This document shows, one piece after another, positions 6,924 through 16,917 of a DNA stretch of 47,506 nucleotides. Source of the DNA: Rhodothermaceae bacterium bin80 (GTDB lineage Bacteria; Bacteroidota; Rhodothermia; Rhodothermales; Bin80); assembly GCA_002238805.1 (NCBI GenBank), contig MPNB01000020.1, positions 1 to 47,506 of the forward strand, written 5' to 3'. A program made the translations under genes and the position numbers. The notes under the pieces are model-generated. The model saw only the letters and a list, made by a program, of their open reading frames with translations. It had not been told where the DNA came from and searched no databases. The number at the start of each line of letters is the position of its first letter. Within the stretch, counting starts at the first letter, position 1.

Positions 6924-9481
6924 GTTGTTTCCGATTCAGATTGGAGGTTGCAGTAAAGAATCAAGCATGTGCGATCATCCGCAGATGCAGTTCCGTAAGA
7001 GAAGTTAGCAATATCATCCCATACATAGTTCAGAAGCTTGTCTGGGTTTGACGTATCAGCACTGTCCAATGCCCTTTCCAGACGATCTTTGCCGTAAATA
7101 TCACCGTCCAAGTTGATCATATCAGTCAAGCCGTCAGTATAGGAAAACAGGTATTCCCCTGGTTTCATTTGGATCAAATTTGTATTGTAGGGAATCCCAT
7201 CCAGCACTCCCATAGCGATCCCGCCAGTTCCGGCAATTGTTGTACGTGTTCCTCCACTCAACAGGTACGGGGACTCATGTCCTGCTAGGGCGTATACGGC
7301 TTCCCCGGTTTCTAGGTTTAATCTAGCAATAAACACAGTGACGAAGAGGCCCATTGGGTTTTGATGACAGAGCCGGTTATTTGCGCTTTGACAGATATCA
7401 GCTATCTCGCTACTCTCATTAGCGGCGAAACGAATTGCAGCTTGAGAAGCCGCCATAAAAAGTGCGGAAGCAACACCTTTTCCTGATACATCGCCCACGA
7501 CACAGATGACTGAGTTGCCATCCTCGAAAAAATCGACAAAATCTCCACCCACCTGTTGGGCGGGCTCCATTCGTGCGCAGATTGTGTAGATTCCGAGGTC
7601 TGCTGTACCCTCCCTCACCAGGGCAGCCTGTACAACAGTAGCCATTTCCAGGTCCTGATTAATGGCCTGTTGAGCGCGACGTAGTTCATTGTTTGCGGAG
7701 ACGAGTTCAGCAGTGCGTTCAGATACCAGTGTCTCAAGTACCTCTTCACGATTGAAAACCTGTATGGTCATATCCTGAAAAACTCTTGCAAGGGCACCAA
7801 TCTCATCAGCCCGGGTTACCACAGAGCTAATCAACTCCTCATCCGGTTGCTCGCCGCTCTCGACAAAGCGTGCTGCCGTTGCAATTTTCTCAATGGGGCG
7901 TGTGAGCAGACGGGTCCCAAAGAAACTTGCTGCCGCCGTGAAGATCAAGAGAAACAGTGAAATAAACAGGGTTTGCTGGATACCCCCCCAGATTTCTTCA
8001 GCTGTATCGTCGAGGTTAATAAAGGCCAGTATAGCACCGAGCCGGTTTTCGTCAAGTGAAATGGGTGCGGCAACCCAAATGCCGCGATGCTCAGAATTGA
8101 TTAGTCCGAGTCGTGCGTAGCTAGCGGGTCGACCGGTTGCAGATGCGCGCTCGAGCAGGGCAGCGGCGCTATCCGAGCGCTCATAGTAGGGCACGCGCCA
8201 GGCAGATTGCATTTCAGTGATGTCGTTTGCTTCCGAGTATTGCGCCGCTGCAGCAACTTGATTGTCTGAGTCATTAAACCAGAGTGCTTCCGGATAGCCC
8301 TCGCTCACAAGTACATCTGCCTGTTCTTGGTAGACAGTATTCAGAATACTGGCGCTATTCCCTCGAACTAGTGGCAGCCCAACCTGGACTAGATAGTCAC
8401 TGTTTGGCCGTGCGACGGTTACGTACTTGTATTGTGACGAATCTCCACGATGGATTTTGGCTCCACTGTGATCAATCCAGTTCTCTGCCATCAAATCGTC
8501 CAGCTCTTCCTGATATGCTACCGTAATGAGTCGTTCTCCGCCGGATGAAGTCACAGAATAGAGCACCTTTCCGGTGCGATCAGCCACAGTGATTTCACCT
8601 ATTGCGGTGTGGGTAATAATTCTGACTAGATCGTTCTCGATTTCTGTCACATCGTCACCAGCAGCAGTTGAAGCGACGATATAATGATCAAGAATTATCC
8701 CAACCACGCGCATATTCTCGGCCAGATTCCCTTCAATCACAGACGAGACGTGTGCAGTTGAATCTGTATGTGTCTGACTAAGCAGCTCATTATCCCCGAA
8801 CTCCAGTTTGTTACCCACCTGTACGATACGATGGTGGTCTACACCATTGGTGCCTACATATTTGTACACATTTCGATCAACCTCACGGACCTGGGCAGGT
8901 TGCGTAACCACTGCGAACGAGTCAGGTGAGATGTAGAGCAAAGAATAAAACTTGTATGCCTGTGGATGTTCAATCGGGCTTTCCTCGAATGCGAAATAAA
9001 TCAGTTCGCCATCGTCCCCTCGCACATTTGTTAGATAAGAATATGCTTCACGGTCTGTGATCCAGAATTCATCGAGGACAGTTTCCTCAACGATAGAGGT
9101 CAGAATATCAATCACTTGTGAGGTATCATAGCCGGCTTCAGCGGCAACCTTAACCAAAAAGGCAGCGGCAAAAGCTTGTGCAGTCATGGGTCCATTCAGC
9201 GAAGCGTCAACGGTTCGAGCTACATTGGCAATAGATATCTCACCAATGTCTGCATAAATATCGGTTATCTGGGTTGCAGTCTTCTCAGCGGTATTAAGCG
9301 CCTGCTCACGCGCTCCGTTCATCCAATTACTAACCTGCGATACAGATACGGCTAGGACAGTGATAACCAACAGTCCCACATTGGCGGCGAAAATTATCGT
9401 TGCCAAGCGTTGTCCTTTCGATTCTTTGAGTTGCTTCGGAGAGCTATTCTCCGAACTATCGTATTGTGGATTATCTGTCAT
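6920..9481 (-). CDS. Membrane sensor with SpoIIE/RsbU-type PP2C phosphatase domain
   Basis: The 853-residue protein has one membrane helix at about 25-49, a long extracytoplasmic sensor of about 450 residues with Cache-like character, a second helix at about 504-524, a HAMP domain (about 525-577) with LTRPIEKI, a coiled coil (about 578-612) and a C-terminal PP2C/SpoIIE phosphatase (about 612-846). Metal-binding signatures are GGDFVDFF (645-652), GDVSGKG (663-669), YTDGLTD (781-787) and a late DDRT (835-838). It should dephosphorylate the STAS protein encoded two genes downstream when the periplasmic part senses its signal. The ligand is unknown. It is first in the operon. Confidence 0.88.
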   Translation of the reverse strand: MTDNPQYDSSENSSPKQLKESKGQRLATIIFAANVGLLVITVLAVSVSQVSNWMNGAREQALNTAEKTATQITDIYADIGEISIANVARTVDASLNGPMTAQAFAAAFLVKVAAEAGYDTSQVIDILTSIVEETVLDEFWITDREAYSYLTNVRGDDGELIYFAFEESPIEHPQAYKFYSLLYISPDSFAVVTQPAQVREVDRNVYKYVGTNGVDHHRIVQVGNKLEFGDNELLSQTHTDSTAHVSSVIEGNLAENMRVVGIILDHYIVASTAAGDDVTEIENDLVRIITHTAIGEITVADRTGKVLYSVTSSGGERLITVAYQEELDDLMAENWIDHSGAKIHRGDSSQYKYVTVARPNSDYLVQVGLPLVRGNSASILNTVYQEQADVLVSEGYPEALWFNDSDNQVAAAAQYSEANDITEMQSAWRVPYYERSDSAAALLERASATGRPASYARLGLINSEHRGIWVAAPISLDENRLGAILAFINLDDTAEEIWGGIQQTLFISLFLLIFTAAASFFGTRLLTRPIEKIATAARFVESGEQPDEELISSVVTRADEIGALARVFQDMTIQVFNREEVLETLVSERTAELVSANNELRRAQQAINQDLEMATVVQAALVREGTADLGIYTICARMEPAQQVGGDFVDFFEDGNSVICVVGDVSGKGVASALFMAASQAAIRFAANESSEIADICQSANNRLCHQNPMGLFVTVFIARLNLETGEAVYALAGHESPYLLSGGTRTTIAGTGGIAMGVLDGIPYNTNLIQMKPGEYLFSYTDGLTDMINLDGDIYGKDRLERALDSADTSNPDKLLNYVWDDIANFSYGTASADDRTCLILYCNLQSESETT

Positions 9482-9600
9482 CGATTGTCCAGAATGTCGT
9501 CACATAAACTGGTGGAGTTGCCCGAAGGTCAATTAAGATAGCACAACCCGTACCGCAACAGAATATACATATATCACAGTTTGCAAAAATTCTTGACATA

Positions 9601-10803
9601 TTAACCATCGTTTACTGTGATGGCAAGGAATGCCATGAATCCGGCGCCGATCTCCAAGGCTGATTCATCCGGGAAAAAGTCAGCAGTATGAAGGTCTGGC
9701 GATGGTCCTACTCCCAGCGTGTAAAATAATCCATTGCATTGCTGTAGAAAATACGCAAAATCTTCGCTCGCCAGCCAAAGTGGCATGTTTTTGACTTCAG
9801 ACTTTCCCGCGTAGCCAATCGCTGCATCCAATGCAGTTTTTGTAAGTGTAGGATTATTCACGAGTACAGGATAACCTTTACGTATTTCAACTCTGGCCTT
9901 TGCACCGTGTGCTCGGGCGGTATGTTCTGCAGTTTGACGAATACGCTCGTGGGCAGATTCTCGCCAGTCTTCGTTCATAGCACGGAAGGTGCCTTCCAGT
10001 TGTACATTCGGTGGGATTACATTAGTTGCACCATCAGCTTTAACGCGACCAATCGAGAGAACGCCAGGGACCTCTGGAGGTCTGTGTCGGCTGACAATGT
10101 TCTGAAGCGCGACAATCACATGGGCGGCGGCGAGTACGGGATCTCCGCTTAATTGATGAGGTTTTGCAGCATGACCACCGTCAGATAAGATCTCAATGTA
10201 GAGCTCATCAGAGCTGGCCATAAAGGTCCCGGCGCGAAATCCAAGCGTAGATGCTGGCATGGATGGCATTACGTGTTGGGCGATACAACAGGTTGGAGCT
10301 GGTTCGTCCTCACCAGGATCCAGTGCGCCCGCGTTGATCATGGCCAGTGCACCGCCAGGCAATAGCTCTTCGGCGGGCTGAAAAACCAGTCGAACTGTGC
10401 CTGCAATCCTGCTTCGCAATTGGTGTAAAATGAACGCAGCACCCAACAATGCAGCCGTATGCATGTCATGTCCACATGCGTGCATTACTCCCGCATGTTT
10501 CGAAGCAAAAGGCAAATTTGTTTTCTCTTGTATCGGCAGTCCATCAAGATCTGCCCGTAGCAGCACCGTGGGACCGGGCTTACTGCCCCGGATAGTTGCG
10601 ATCACTCCGGTGTTGGCGACTTCCGTTACGCACTGGATCCCCGCTCCCAACAGCTCTTCCCGCACCAGGGCGGAGGTGGCATGTTCTTCAAAGGCCAGCT
10701 CAGGGTTCTGGTGTATAGTCCGCCTCAGACTAATTAGCCGGGGTAGAAGAGCTTTTGCTGCAATCTTTATATCACGGGCGCTGTCGTAATCCATGAATGA
10801 CAC
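9601..10803 (-). CDS. M20 family amidohydrolase (N-acyl-amino-acid/hippurate hydrolase type)
   Basis: This 400-residue cytosolic zinc enzyme of the M20D group hydrolyses N-acylated amino acids or related amides. The metal site is seen as MHACGHDMHTA (107-117, Cys110 and His112) and QPAEELLPGG (Glu145/Glu146). A dimerisation insert follows, as in HipO/IAA-hydrolase relatives. The GTG at 10803 overlaps the last base of the DUF58 stop codon; an ATG three codons in (10794) is an alternative. It is probably cotranscribed with the DUF58 gene, though no functional link is obvious. The true acyl substrate cannot be read from the sequence. Confidence 0.87.
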   Translation of the reverse strand: MSFMDYDSARDIKIAAKALLPRLISLRRTIHQNPELAFEEHATSALVREELLGAGIQCVTEVANTGVIATIRGSKPGPTVLLRADLDGLPIQEKTNLPFASKHAGVMHACGHDMHTAALLGAAFILHQLRSRIAGTVRLVFQPAEELLPGGALAMINAGALDPGEDEPAPTCCIAQHVMPSMPASTLGFRAGTFMASSDELYIEILSDGGHAAKPHQLSGDPVLAAAHVIVALQNIVSRHRPPEVPGVLSIGRVKADGATNVIPPNVQLEGTFRAMNEDWRESAHERIRQTAEHTARAHGAKARVEIRKGYPVLVNNPTLTKTALDAAIGYAGKSEVKNMPLWLASEDFAYFLQQCNGLFYTLGVGPSPDLHTADFFPDESALEIGAGFMAFLAITVNDG

Positions 10804-11741
10804 TAGTGTAGCGTTCGACGCTTGTTGAGATAAGCTAACAGGGCTTTGTCATACGGCACGGCAGTATCTAATTCGATGTAATCAATAGTGTGCTTGAGGC
10901 ATTGGCGCCGGAAGTTTTCAGTGAGTGAGGCCATTCTTTCCATGTAGGCCTCTCGGAGTTGCCCAGGATGGAGAGACAGTTCAGTGCCAGATTCCATATC
11001 CCGCAGGACCATCGGACGGTCAGGAAGATTAAAAAGACGTTCAGTAGTTCCTTCGAGTATGCGGAAGATGAGTACCTCGTGTCCTTTGTGGCGCAGCCGT
11101 CTGAGGGCGCGGACCACTTGTTCCTGTGATTCAGTTCCCTCAATCAGGTCCGAGATAATTACGATCAGCGATCGTCGATGAACCATTTCCGCAACTCGGT
11201 GAAGAGCCTGAGCTGTCCCGGTGTACGGTTCGGTACTTGTAACTTTTGAGACCCGTTCGAGATGTAACAGGATTTCCCGCAAATAACGCATAGTACTGCG
11301 TGGCCTGAGTACAGTCCGTATTTCTGAATCAAAGGTCAGGAGTCCGGTGGCATCCCGTTGCATTACCATTAAGAAATGCAGTGCGGCTGCCAGATATGCG
11401 CCGTATTCGAGTTTGGATATTTGACCTGCATAGCGATACTGCATTGATGCTGATGTATCCAGAACGACGTAGTGCCGCAAATTTGTTTCTTCTTCGTATT
11501 GTTTGATATAATAGCGGTCAGACTTTGCATATACCTTCCAGTCTACATGTCTGAGATCGTCTCCCGGGTTATATGGCCGATGCTCAGCGAACTCAACGGA
11601 AAATCCATGGTAAGGGCTCTTATGCAGACCGGTAATGAAACCTTCAACAACCAGACGCGCACGCATCTCCATGTTTTTCAATCGGGAAACCGTGATGGGA
11701 TCCAGGTACTTAAGAGGACTTGTTGAACCGCGATTTACCAT
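10803..11741 (-). CDS. DUF58 (von Willebrand-like) protein
   Basis: The 312-residue protein has no signal peptide. The DUF58 core appears as FAEHRPYNPGDDLRHVDWKVYAK, here split as EHRPYNPGDDLRHVDW (about 53-68) and YYIKQYEEETN, followed by the MIDAS-like VLDTSASM. DUF58 proteins usually sit beside a MoxR AAA ATPase and work with it as a chaperone for metalloproteins or envelope functions. No moxR gene is present in this window, so either it is elsewhere or this copy has separated. A very short divergent gap of 52 bp separates it from pyrR. Confidence 0.85.
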   Translation of the reverse strand: MVNRGSTSPLKYLDPITVSRLKNMEMRARLVVEGFITGLHKSPYHGFSVEFAEHRPYNPGDDLRHVDWKVYAKSDRYYIKQYEEETNLRHYVVLDTSASMQYRYAGQISKLEYGAYLAAALHFLMVMQRDATGLLTFDSEIRTVLRPRSTMRYLREILLHLERVSKVTSTEPYTGTAQALHRVAEMVHRRSLIVIISDLIEGTESQEQVVRALRRLRHKGHEVLIFRILEGTTERLFNLPDRPMVLRDMESGTELSLHPGQLREAYMERMASLTENFRRQCLKHTIDYIELDTAVPYDKALLAYLNKRRTLH

Positions 11742-11781
11742 TTTTGAAGATAGAATGAGCTCAAGGATACGCTTCAGTGCT

Positions 11782-11789
11782 TAGATTTG
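11782..11789 (+). promoter_or_regulatory. Bacteroidota-type -7 box directly upstream of pyrR
   Basis: TAGATTTG matches the TAnnTTTG -7 consensus exactly and ends 4 bp before the pyrR ATG. Transcription from it would begin at or next to the start codon and give a leaderless message. No TTTG is seen at the expected -33 position, so the call is tentative. Confidence 0.35.
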
Positions 11790-11793
11790 TACA

Positions 11794-12354
11794 ATGAAAC
11801 CCTCGGATATTATCAAGGCGCAGCTAATGGATGTGCAAGATATGGAGCGCACATTAGCCAGACTGGCCAGACAGGTCGTTGAGGCGCTGCATCCGAATGA
11901 AAATTCGGCTGCGATCATAGGGATGCACCGGCGTGGCGTATATTTGGCACGGCGGCTGCAGACACTCATCTGCGAATTTGAAAATATCGTGATACCTGTG
12001 GGGACGTTGGATGTAACCATGTACAGGGATGATTTGCGCAGAATTTCCCGCAAAGCTCAAATGCGCAGCACAAACATCCCATTTGATGTTACCAATCGCC
12101 ACCTGATTCTGGTTGACGATGTGTTGTGCACTGGTCGCACAGTACGTGCGGCCATGGATGCGGTTACAGATTTCGGCCGACCTGCGCGGATTCAATTCCT
12201 GACGCTCATCGATCGGGGGCATTATGAGTTACCTATTCGGGCGGATATGGTCGGGCGTGTGGTGCCTACGATTGCCGGAGAGGAGGTACGGGTGCAGCTT
12301 CATGAAATCGATGACCGTGAAGGTGTATGGTTGGTTACTCCAGGATCTAAATAA
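11794..12354 (+). CDS. pyrR: PyrR: pyrimidine regulator / uracil phosphoribosyltransferase
   Basis: This 186-residue type I phosphoribosyltransferase has the PRPP-binding signature [12 protein letters not shown] (105-116) and an N-terminal [13 protein letters not shown] (43-55), both typical of PyrR. The enzyme makes UMP from uracil and PRPP, and in Gram-positive bacteria it also binds pyr mRNA to cause attenuation. The stop codon overlaps the pyrB start by one base (TAATG). Upstream only 52 bp separate it from a divergent gene, which leaves no room for an attenuation leader, so regulation must differ or the protein acts mainly as an enzyme. Confidence 0.92.
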   Translation: MKPSDIIKAQLMDVQDMERTLARLARQVVEALHPNENSAAIIGMHRRGVYLARRLQTLICEFENIVIPVGTLDVTMYRDDLRRISRKAQMRSTNIPFDVTNRHLILVDDVLCTGRTVRAAMDAVTDFGRPARIQFLTLIDRGHYELPIRADMVGRVVPTIAGEEVRVQLHEIDDREGVWLVTPGSK

Positions 12355-13307
12355 TGGAAGATGTAGTCCAACAAACCAAAATGCGGGTACTCCAACACAG
12401 ACATTTGTTGGGCTTATCCACTTACAGTGCGGATGAGATCCAATTGATTCTGAGCACGGCTCGTGAGTTCCGTGAGGTATTGGAGCGTCCGATCAAGCGT
12501 GTCCCGACACTGCTCGGTACCACGATTGCAAACTTGTTTTTTGAGCCATCCACACGCACGCGTGTATCATTTGAGCTTGCGGCCAAGCGGTTATCTGCAG
12601 ACCTGATTAATTTCGGCGGATCAGGATCAAGTCTATCCAAGGGGGAGAGTCTGCGTGATACGGTTCAAAATATTGAGGCAATGAAGGTAGATATGGTGGT
12701 CATCCGACATAGCTCGCCGGGCGCAGCCCATTTCCTGACACGATGCATCAAGGCGCGAGTCATTAATGCCGGGGATGGAGCGCATGAGCATCCCACTCAA
12801 GCGCTTCTGGATTTGTTGACAATTTCGGAGAGGTACGAATCTTTTTCGGGCCTGCGGGTCTCCATAATAGGGGACATTGCGCACAGCAGGGTTGCCCGGT
12901 CGAATATCTTTGCGCTAACGACGTTGGGAGCAGAAGTCACCGTGTGCGGCCCTCCGACGCTTATGCCGCTACATGTTGAAAGCTTAGGTGTGCGTGTGGT
13001 GCACAATTTGGATGACGCACTTCGTGGCTGTGATGTAGCCATGGCATTGCGCATACAACGCGAGAGGCTTGGGGCAAGCCTGGTTCCGTCCATGCGTGAA
13101 TATCACGTTACTTACGGACTCAATGGAGGCCATATGGCCATGCATCCTGATATGATTGTACTGCATCCCGGTCCAGTGAACAGAGGAGTTGAGCTGGATG
13201 ACGAGGTGGCAGACCACGAACGTACAGCCATACTTGATCAGGTAATCAACGGTGTGGCCGTACGTATGGCGGTAATTTACTTACTTGCCCCCGGAGCAGG
13301 TGAGTAG
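12354..13307 (+). CDS. pyrB: Aspartate carbamoyltransferase catalytic subunit
   Basis: This 317-residue enzyme condenses carbamoyl phosphate and aspartate in the second step of pyrimidine synthesis. The carbamoyl-phosphate loop [11 protein letters not shown] (63-73), the lysine loop [12 protein letters not shown] (92-103), HPTQALLD and the C-terminal [10 protein letters not shown] are all intact. No regulatory subunit (pyrI) follows, so it is probably an unregulated trimer or partners with a distant dihydroorotase. It is translationally coupled to pyrR. The 50 bp to the convergent pckA contain no clear terminator. Confidence 0.95.
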   Translation: MEDVVQQTKMRVLQHRHLLGLSTYSADEIQLILSTAREFREVLERPIKRVPTLLGTTIANLFFEPSTRTRVSFELAAKRLSADLINFGGSGSSLSKGESLRDTVQNIEAMKVDMVVIRHSSPGAAHFLTRCIKARVINAGDGAHEHPTQALLDLLTISERYESFSGLRVSIIGDIAHSRVARSNIFALTTLGAEVTVCGPPTLMPLHVESLGVRVVHNLDDALRGCDVAMALRIQRERLGASLVPSMREYHVTYGLNGGHMAMHPDMIVLHPGPVNRGVELDDEVADHERTAILDQVINGVAVRMAVIYLLAPGAGE

Positions 13308-13357
13308 GTATTTTGATTCTGTTTGTGTCTCGATTTCTTACTCTACCCTGCGGGTTT

Positions 13358-14938
13358 TCATGCGTCAGTGATTTTACGAGCGACGGCTAGAACTTCGGGA
13401 GGACACCGACTGGAAAACTTGGCAAAATTGTCAGAGAATAGAATAGAGAGTCGTCGACCGGCCTGTCTATAAGCATCCGGGTCGGACCAGGCCTGCTCCG
13501 TGAACAGAAGCTCGTCAGGTATGCCTGGACATTTGGTTGGAATTTCCAAATCAAAAATAGGCTCGCGCACAGTGGGCATATTCAATAGGGCGCCGCTGTG
13601 GATCGCGTCAATGATGGCTCGAGTGTAGCGAAGCTTGATTCGCTGATTTCCATCTCCGATGATACCAGTGTTAACGAGCCAGCTGTTCACCTTATGGGTT
13701 TTCATTTTGGTTGCGAGTAGTTCGGCGTACTTCGCCGGATGCCATACCAGGAACGCTGCACCAAAACAAGCAGAAAATGTCGCCACCGGTTCATGCACAC
13801 CGATCTCTGTTCCAGCGACTTTGGCGGTATAGCCGCTAATGAAGTGGTACATGACCTGTTCAGGTGTGAGTCGTGATACTGGTGGCAGAAACCCAAAGGC
13901 GTCAAAAGTCAGAAAAATAATGTTCGATGGGTGCTTTGCGACACACGGAATCTTAGCGTTCCGCATGTACTCAATAGGGAAGCAGGCACGAGTATTCTCA
14001 GTGAGGCTGGTGTCTGTGTAATCCACGGCATGTGTAATTGGATCTACAATGACATTTTCCAAGACAGAACCAAAGCGGATGGCTTCGAGAATCTCGGGTT
14101 CACTTTCGGCGGACAGATCAATCACCTTTGCATAACAGCCTCCCTCAATGTTGAAGATGCCATCATCTGCCCAACAGTGTTCGTCATCGCCGATTAGCCT
14201 ACGGTTTGGATCTGCCGACAGCGTGGTTTTGCCTGTTCCTGAGAGTCCGAAAAAGAGCGAAACGTCCCCCTGCTCCCCCTGATTAGCTGAGCAATGCATC
14301 GATAACACCTCCTTGCGCGGCATGACGTAATGCATGACCGTGAAGATCCCCTTTTTCATTTCTCCCGCATACTGGGTGCCTAGGATGACGATTTCCTGGT
14401 CTTCAAAGGATATATCTATGCTGGTCTTGGAGGACATGTATGTCGTATGTCGGTTAGCCGGAAACATGCCGGCATTGTACACGACATAGTCGGGTTCACC
14501 AAAATATTCGAGCTCTTTATCGGTGAGTCGAATCAGCATATTGCGCATAAAGAGCGCATGGTAGGCGCGTTCGCATATGATACGGATCTTGATTCGGTAG
14601 CGTGGATCCCAGCCGGCATAACCGTCTACGACATAGAGATGATCACATGTATTCAGGTAATCGCGTGCACGTTCCCGGTTAATCTCGAATGTGTGCTGAT
14701 CAATCGGCAGGTTTACTGATCCCCACCAGATATCTTGGGAGCTCGAATGCATTTTAGCGATGCGTTTGTCCCGCGGGCTGCGCCCGGTTTTTTCTCCGCT
14801 CGTGATCGCAATGGCGCCACTGTCGGTAATTGTTGTTGCTGTCTCATTGCGAAGTGCATCTTCATAGAGGACAGCAGGCACCACATTTCTCCGGATATCC
14901 CTGACCTTAATGCCGCAAGAGGATAGATCGAGTTCCAT
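13358..14938 (-). CDS. pckA: Phosphoenolpyruvate carboxykinase (ATP)
   Basis: The 526-residue cytosolic enzyme converts oxaloacetate and ATP to phosphoenolpyruvate, CO2 and ADP at the start of gluconeogenesis. The P-loop GLSGTGKTTLS (231-241), the metal/ATP motif LIGDDEHCWADDG (248-260) and the substrate region TSGEKTGRSPRDK (46-58) are intact, and the length is normal for the ATP-dependent family. It is a single-gene unit convergent with pyrB and followed upstream by the acyl-CoA synthetase gene in the same direction after 80 bp. A gluconeogenic enzyme fits a lifestyle using fatty acids and amino acids. Confidence 0.95.
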   Translation of the reverse strand: MELDLSSCGIKVRDIRRNVVPAVLYEDALRNETATTITDSGAIAITSGEKTGRSPRDKRIAKMHSSSQDIWWGSVNLPIDQHTFEINRERARDYLNTCDHLYVVDGYAGWDPRYRIKIRIICERAYHALFMRNMLIRLTDKELEYFGEPDYVVYNAGMFPANRHTTYMSSKTSIDISFEDQEIVILGTQYAGEMKKGIFTVMHYVMPRKEVLSMHCSANQGEQGDVSLFFGLSGTGKTTLSADPNRRLIGDDEHCWADDGIFNIEGGCYAKVIDLSAESEPEILEAIRFGSVLENVIVDPITHAVDYTDTSLTENTRACFPIEYMRNAKIPCVAKHPSNIIFLTFDAFGFLPPVSRLTPEQVMYHFISGYTAKVAGTEIGVHEPVATFSACFGAAFLVWHPAKYAELLATKMKTHKVNSWLVNTGIIGDGNQRIKLRYTRAIIDAIHSGALLNMPTVREPIFDLEIPTKCPGIPDELLFTEQAWSDPDAYRQAGRRLSILFSDNFAKFSSRCPPEVLAVARKITDA

Positions 14939-15018
14939 AATTCATGGGGCTTGCATCTGGAGCGGAGCGTACGGCAATACGTGACTTCAGTTGCAGGGAA
15001 TGGCGTGGCAAGTTACGG

Positions 15019-16758
15019 CTATTCGGACGTGTACAAATCATTAATCTCCTTCTCATATCGGACAAACACATTCTTACGGCGCACCTTCAGAGTTGGTGTG
15101 AGTTCCCCGCCGTCAATGGTGAATGGTTCTGCGATCAAATGAAATTTCTTCACCTGTTCCCATGGCGGAAGCGCCTGGTTCACCCTGTCAATAATGATTT
15201 GAATTTTTTCTCTCAAAATATCTTTGTCGGGATCGGCACCAAGTGTGCTCTCCACATAGGCTGCGTCTGCGACTATCAGGGCGGAGCAGAACTTGAACTC
15301 GGGACCTATAACCACGGCATGTTCAATCAGGGGATCAGAGGCCAGCGCAACTTCGATAGGTACAGGAGCAATGTATTTGCCGGTCGACAGTTTGAAGAGT
15401 TGTTTCTTGCGATCGGTGATATACAAATGCCCATCTTCGTCGAGTTCACCAATGTCACCAGTGTGCAGCCATCCATCTTCTGCAACAGTTTCGGCTGTAG
15501 CTTCTGGCATGTTGTAGTACCCACGCATAATGTGCGGGCCCCGTGTCAGAATTTCACCGTCCTCAGCAATCTTGACTTCGACATCTCGAATGGCCCTGCC
15601 GACTGACCTTGGGCGAAGCTTATCCCGTTCGTAGAGCGTGATGACCGGAGAGGTCTCGGTCAGGCCATATCCTTGCCCACAGCAGACACCTAGGCCATTG
15701 ATAAAAGCCTGAACTTTCGGTGAAAGTGCTGCTCCACCACTGGTAAGTGCTTCCAGGTTCCCCCCAAAAGCTGTGGCACGTACTTTACTGTACACGAGCT
15801 TGTCCGCTAGTTTGTCTAGTAGGGTAGCTTGGGGATTTTCCAAGTCAAAAAGCTCCGCACGCCCAAAAGCCCATCGGGCGATCATTCCAGGGATGCCCTT
15901 CGTGGCTGCAGCCTTGGTCATCATGCCGGCATGAACCTTCTCCAATAGTCGTGGCACAGTTGTCATGTGGGCCGGCTTCACATGAGCTAGATCCTCAAGG
16001 AGCTCATCTGTTGTCTCAATGAAATAAATTGGGCAGGATTTAGAAAGGTAGAAGAAGGTTGCAATGCGTTCCAGTGAGTGGGACATTGGAAGAAAAGACA
16101 ACACACGTGCGGGTACCTTAAAGGGCAATCTTTCCGACACGGCAATCGCGTTAGTGGTGAAGTTTGTATGCGTAAGCATAACGCCCTTTGGTACACCGGT
16201 CGTACCAGATGTGTAGCACAGTGTAGCGAGATCATTACCGCTAACTGCTGCCTTCGTTTGATCCAGGATGTCTGGTGTCTCGGTAAGCTGTGCTTCTCCG
16301 CGTTTGATCAGCTCCTCCAGGGTGAGCATATCCTCAGTGTATTGGCCAAAAAGACCCACTATCCACCGCAGGTTCGGATTAGACATCAGATCTGCCGGGC
16401 ACCCATCGTAAAGCTCCTTTGATGAGACTACGTACCCGCACACGCCCGCATCACGGACAATGTGCGCGATTTGACCTTCAGGTTGTGTTGTATAGATGGG
16501 CACACTGGCGGCTCCCAGACGCAACAGTGCCTGATCAATGATGAGCCATTCCGTGCTGTTTTCTGCATGCAGGGCAACCCGATCCCCCCGTCGTACGCCC
16601 AAACTGTAGAAGCCTGCAGCGCAAGCGTGCATACGTGCTCGAAACGTCTGGGAATCCGTGTCAACCCAGACACCATTTCTTTTGGTGGAGGCAACAATGC
16701 CTGGGTTATGATCTAAACCGAAGTCAACAAGTTCACAGACAGTGGAAATAGAATGCAT
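15019..16758 (-). CDS. Long-chain acyl-CoA synthetase (AMP-binding)
   Basis: This 579-residue adenylate-forming enzyme activates fatty acids to acyl-CoA. The P-loop YTSGTTGVPKG (182-192), the adenine motif YGLTETSP, the hinge region LYITDRKKQLFKLSTGKY and the catalytic TGDIGELDEDGHL are present. The form with the RKKQLFKLSTGKYI segment matches FadD15/FACL-like long-chain synthetases rather than acetyl-CoA synthetase. It has no membrane helix. It is divergent from moaC and precedes pckA in the same direction, but the two probably have separate promoters. Confidence 0.9.
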   Translation of the reverse strand: MHSISTVCELVDFGLDHNPGIVASTKRNGVWVDTDSQTFRARMHACAAGFYSLGVRRGDRVALHAENSTEWLIIDQALLRLGAASVPIYTTQPEGQIAHIVRDAGVCGYVVSSKELYDGCPADLMSNPNLRWIVGLFGQYTEDMLTLEELIKRGEAQLTETPDILDQTKAAVSGNDLATLCYTSGTTGVPKGVMLTHTNFTTNAIAVSERLPFKVPARVLSFLPMSHSLERIATFFYLSKSCPIYFIETTDELLEDLAHVKPAHMTTVPRLLEKVHAGMMTKAAATKGIPGMIARWAFGRAELFDLENPQATLLDKLADKLVYSKVRATAFGGNLEALTSGGAALSPKVQAFINGLGVCCGQGYGLTETSPVITLYERDKLRPRSVGRAIRDVEVKIAEDGEILTRGPHIMRGYYNMPEATAETVAEDGWLHTGDIGELDEDGHLYITDRKKQLFKLSTGKYIAPVPIEVALASDPLIEHAVVIGPEFKFCSALIVADAAYVESTLGADPDKDILREKIQIIIDRVNQALPPWEQVKKFHLIAEPFTIDGGELTPTLKVRRKNVFVRYEKEINDLYTSE

Positions 16759-16917
16759 GGTGTTAGGGCGTGATTTGTTTGTGATATACGGGCTTCATTT
16801 TCAGGGAGATTCACTGGCTAAGGTAATTCCCCATTGAAATACAGCGCCTATGTCTTAGATTATACGGAGTTCCTATCATAGAAGTATCTTCAGCAAGCTA
16901 ATCGTTATATAGTCCGT

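Noticed and set aside
11742..11793. A PyrR attenuator leader
   Set aside because: The 52-bp gap between two divergent starts cannot hold the terminator/anti-terminator structures.
14944..15606. A 220-codon open plus-strand frame
   Set aside because: It lies opposite the well-conserved acyl-CoA synthetase gene and has no recognisable motifs, so it is a shadow of that gene.
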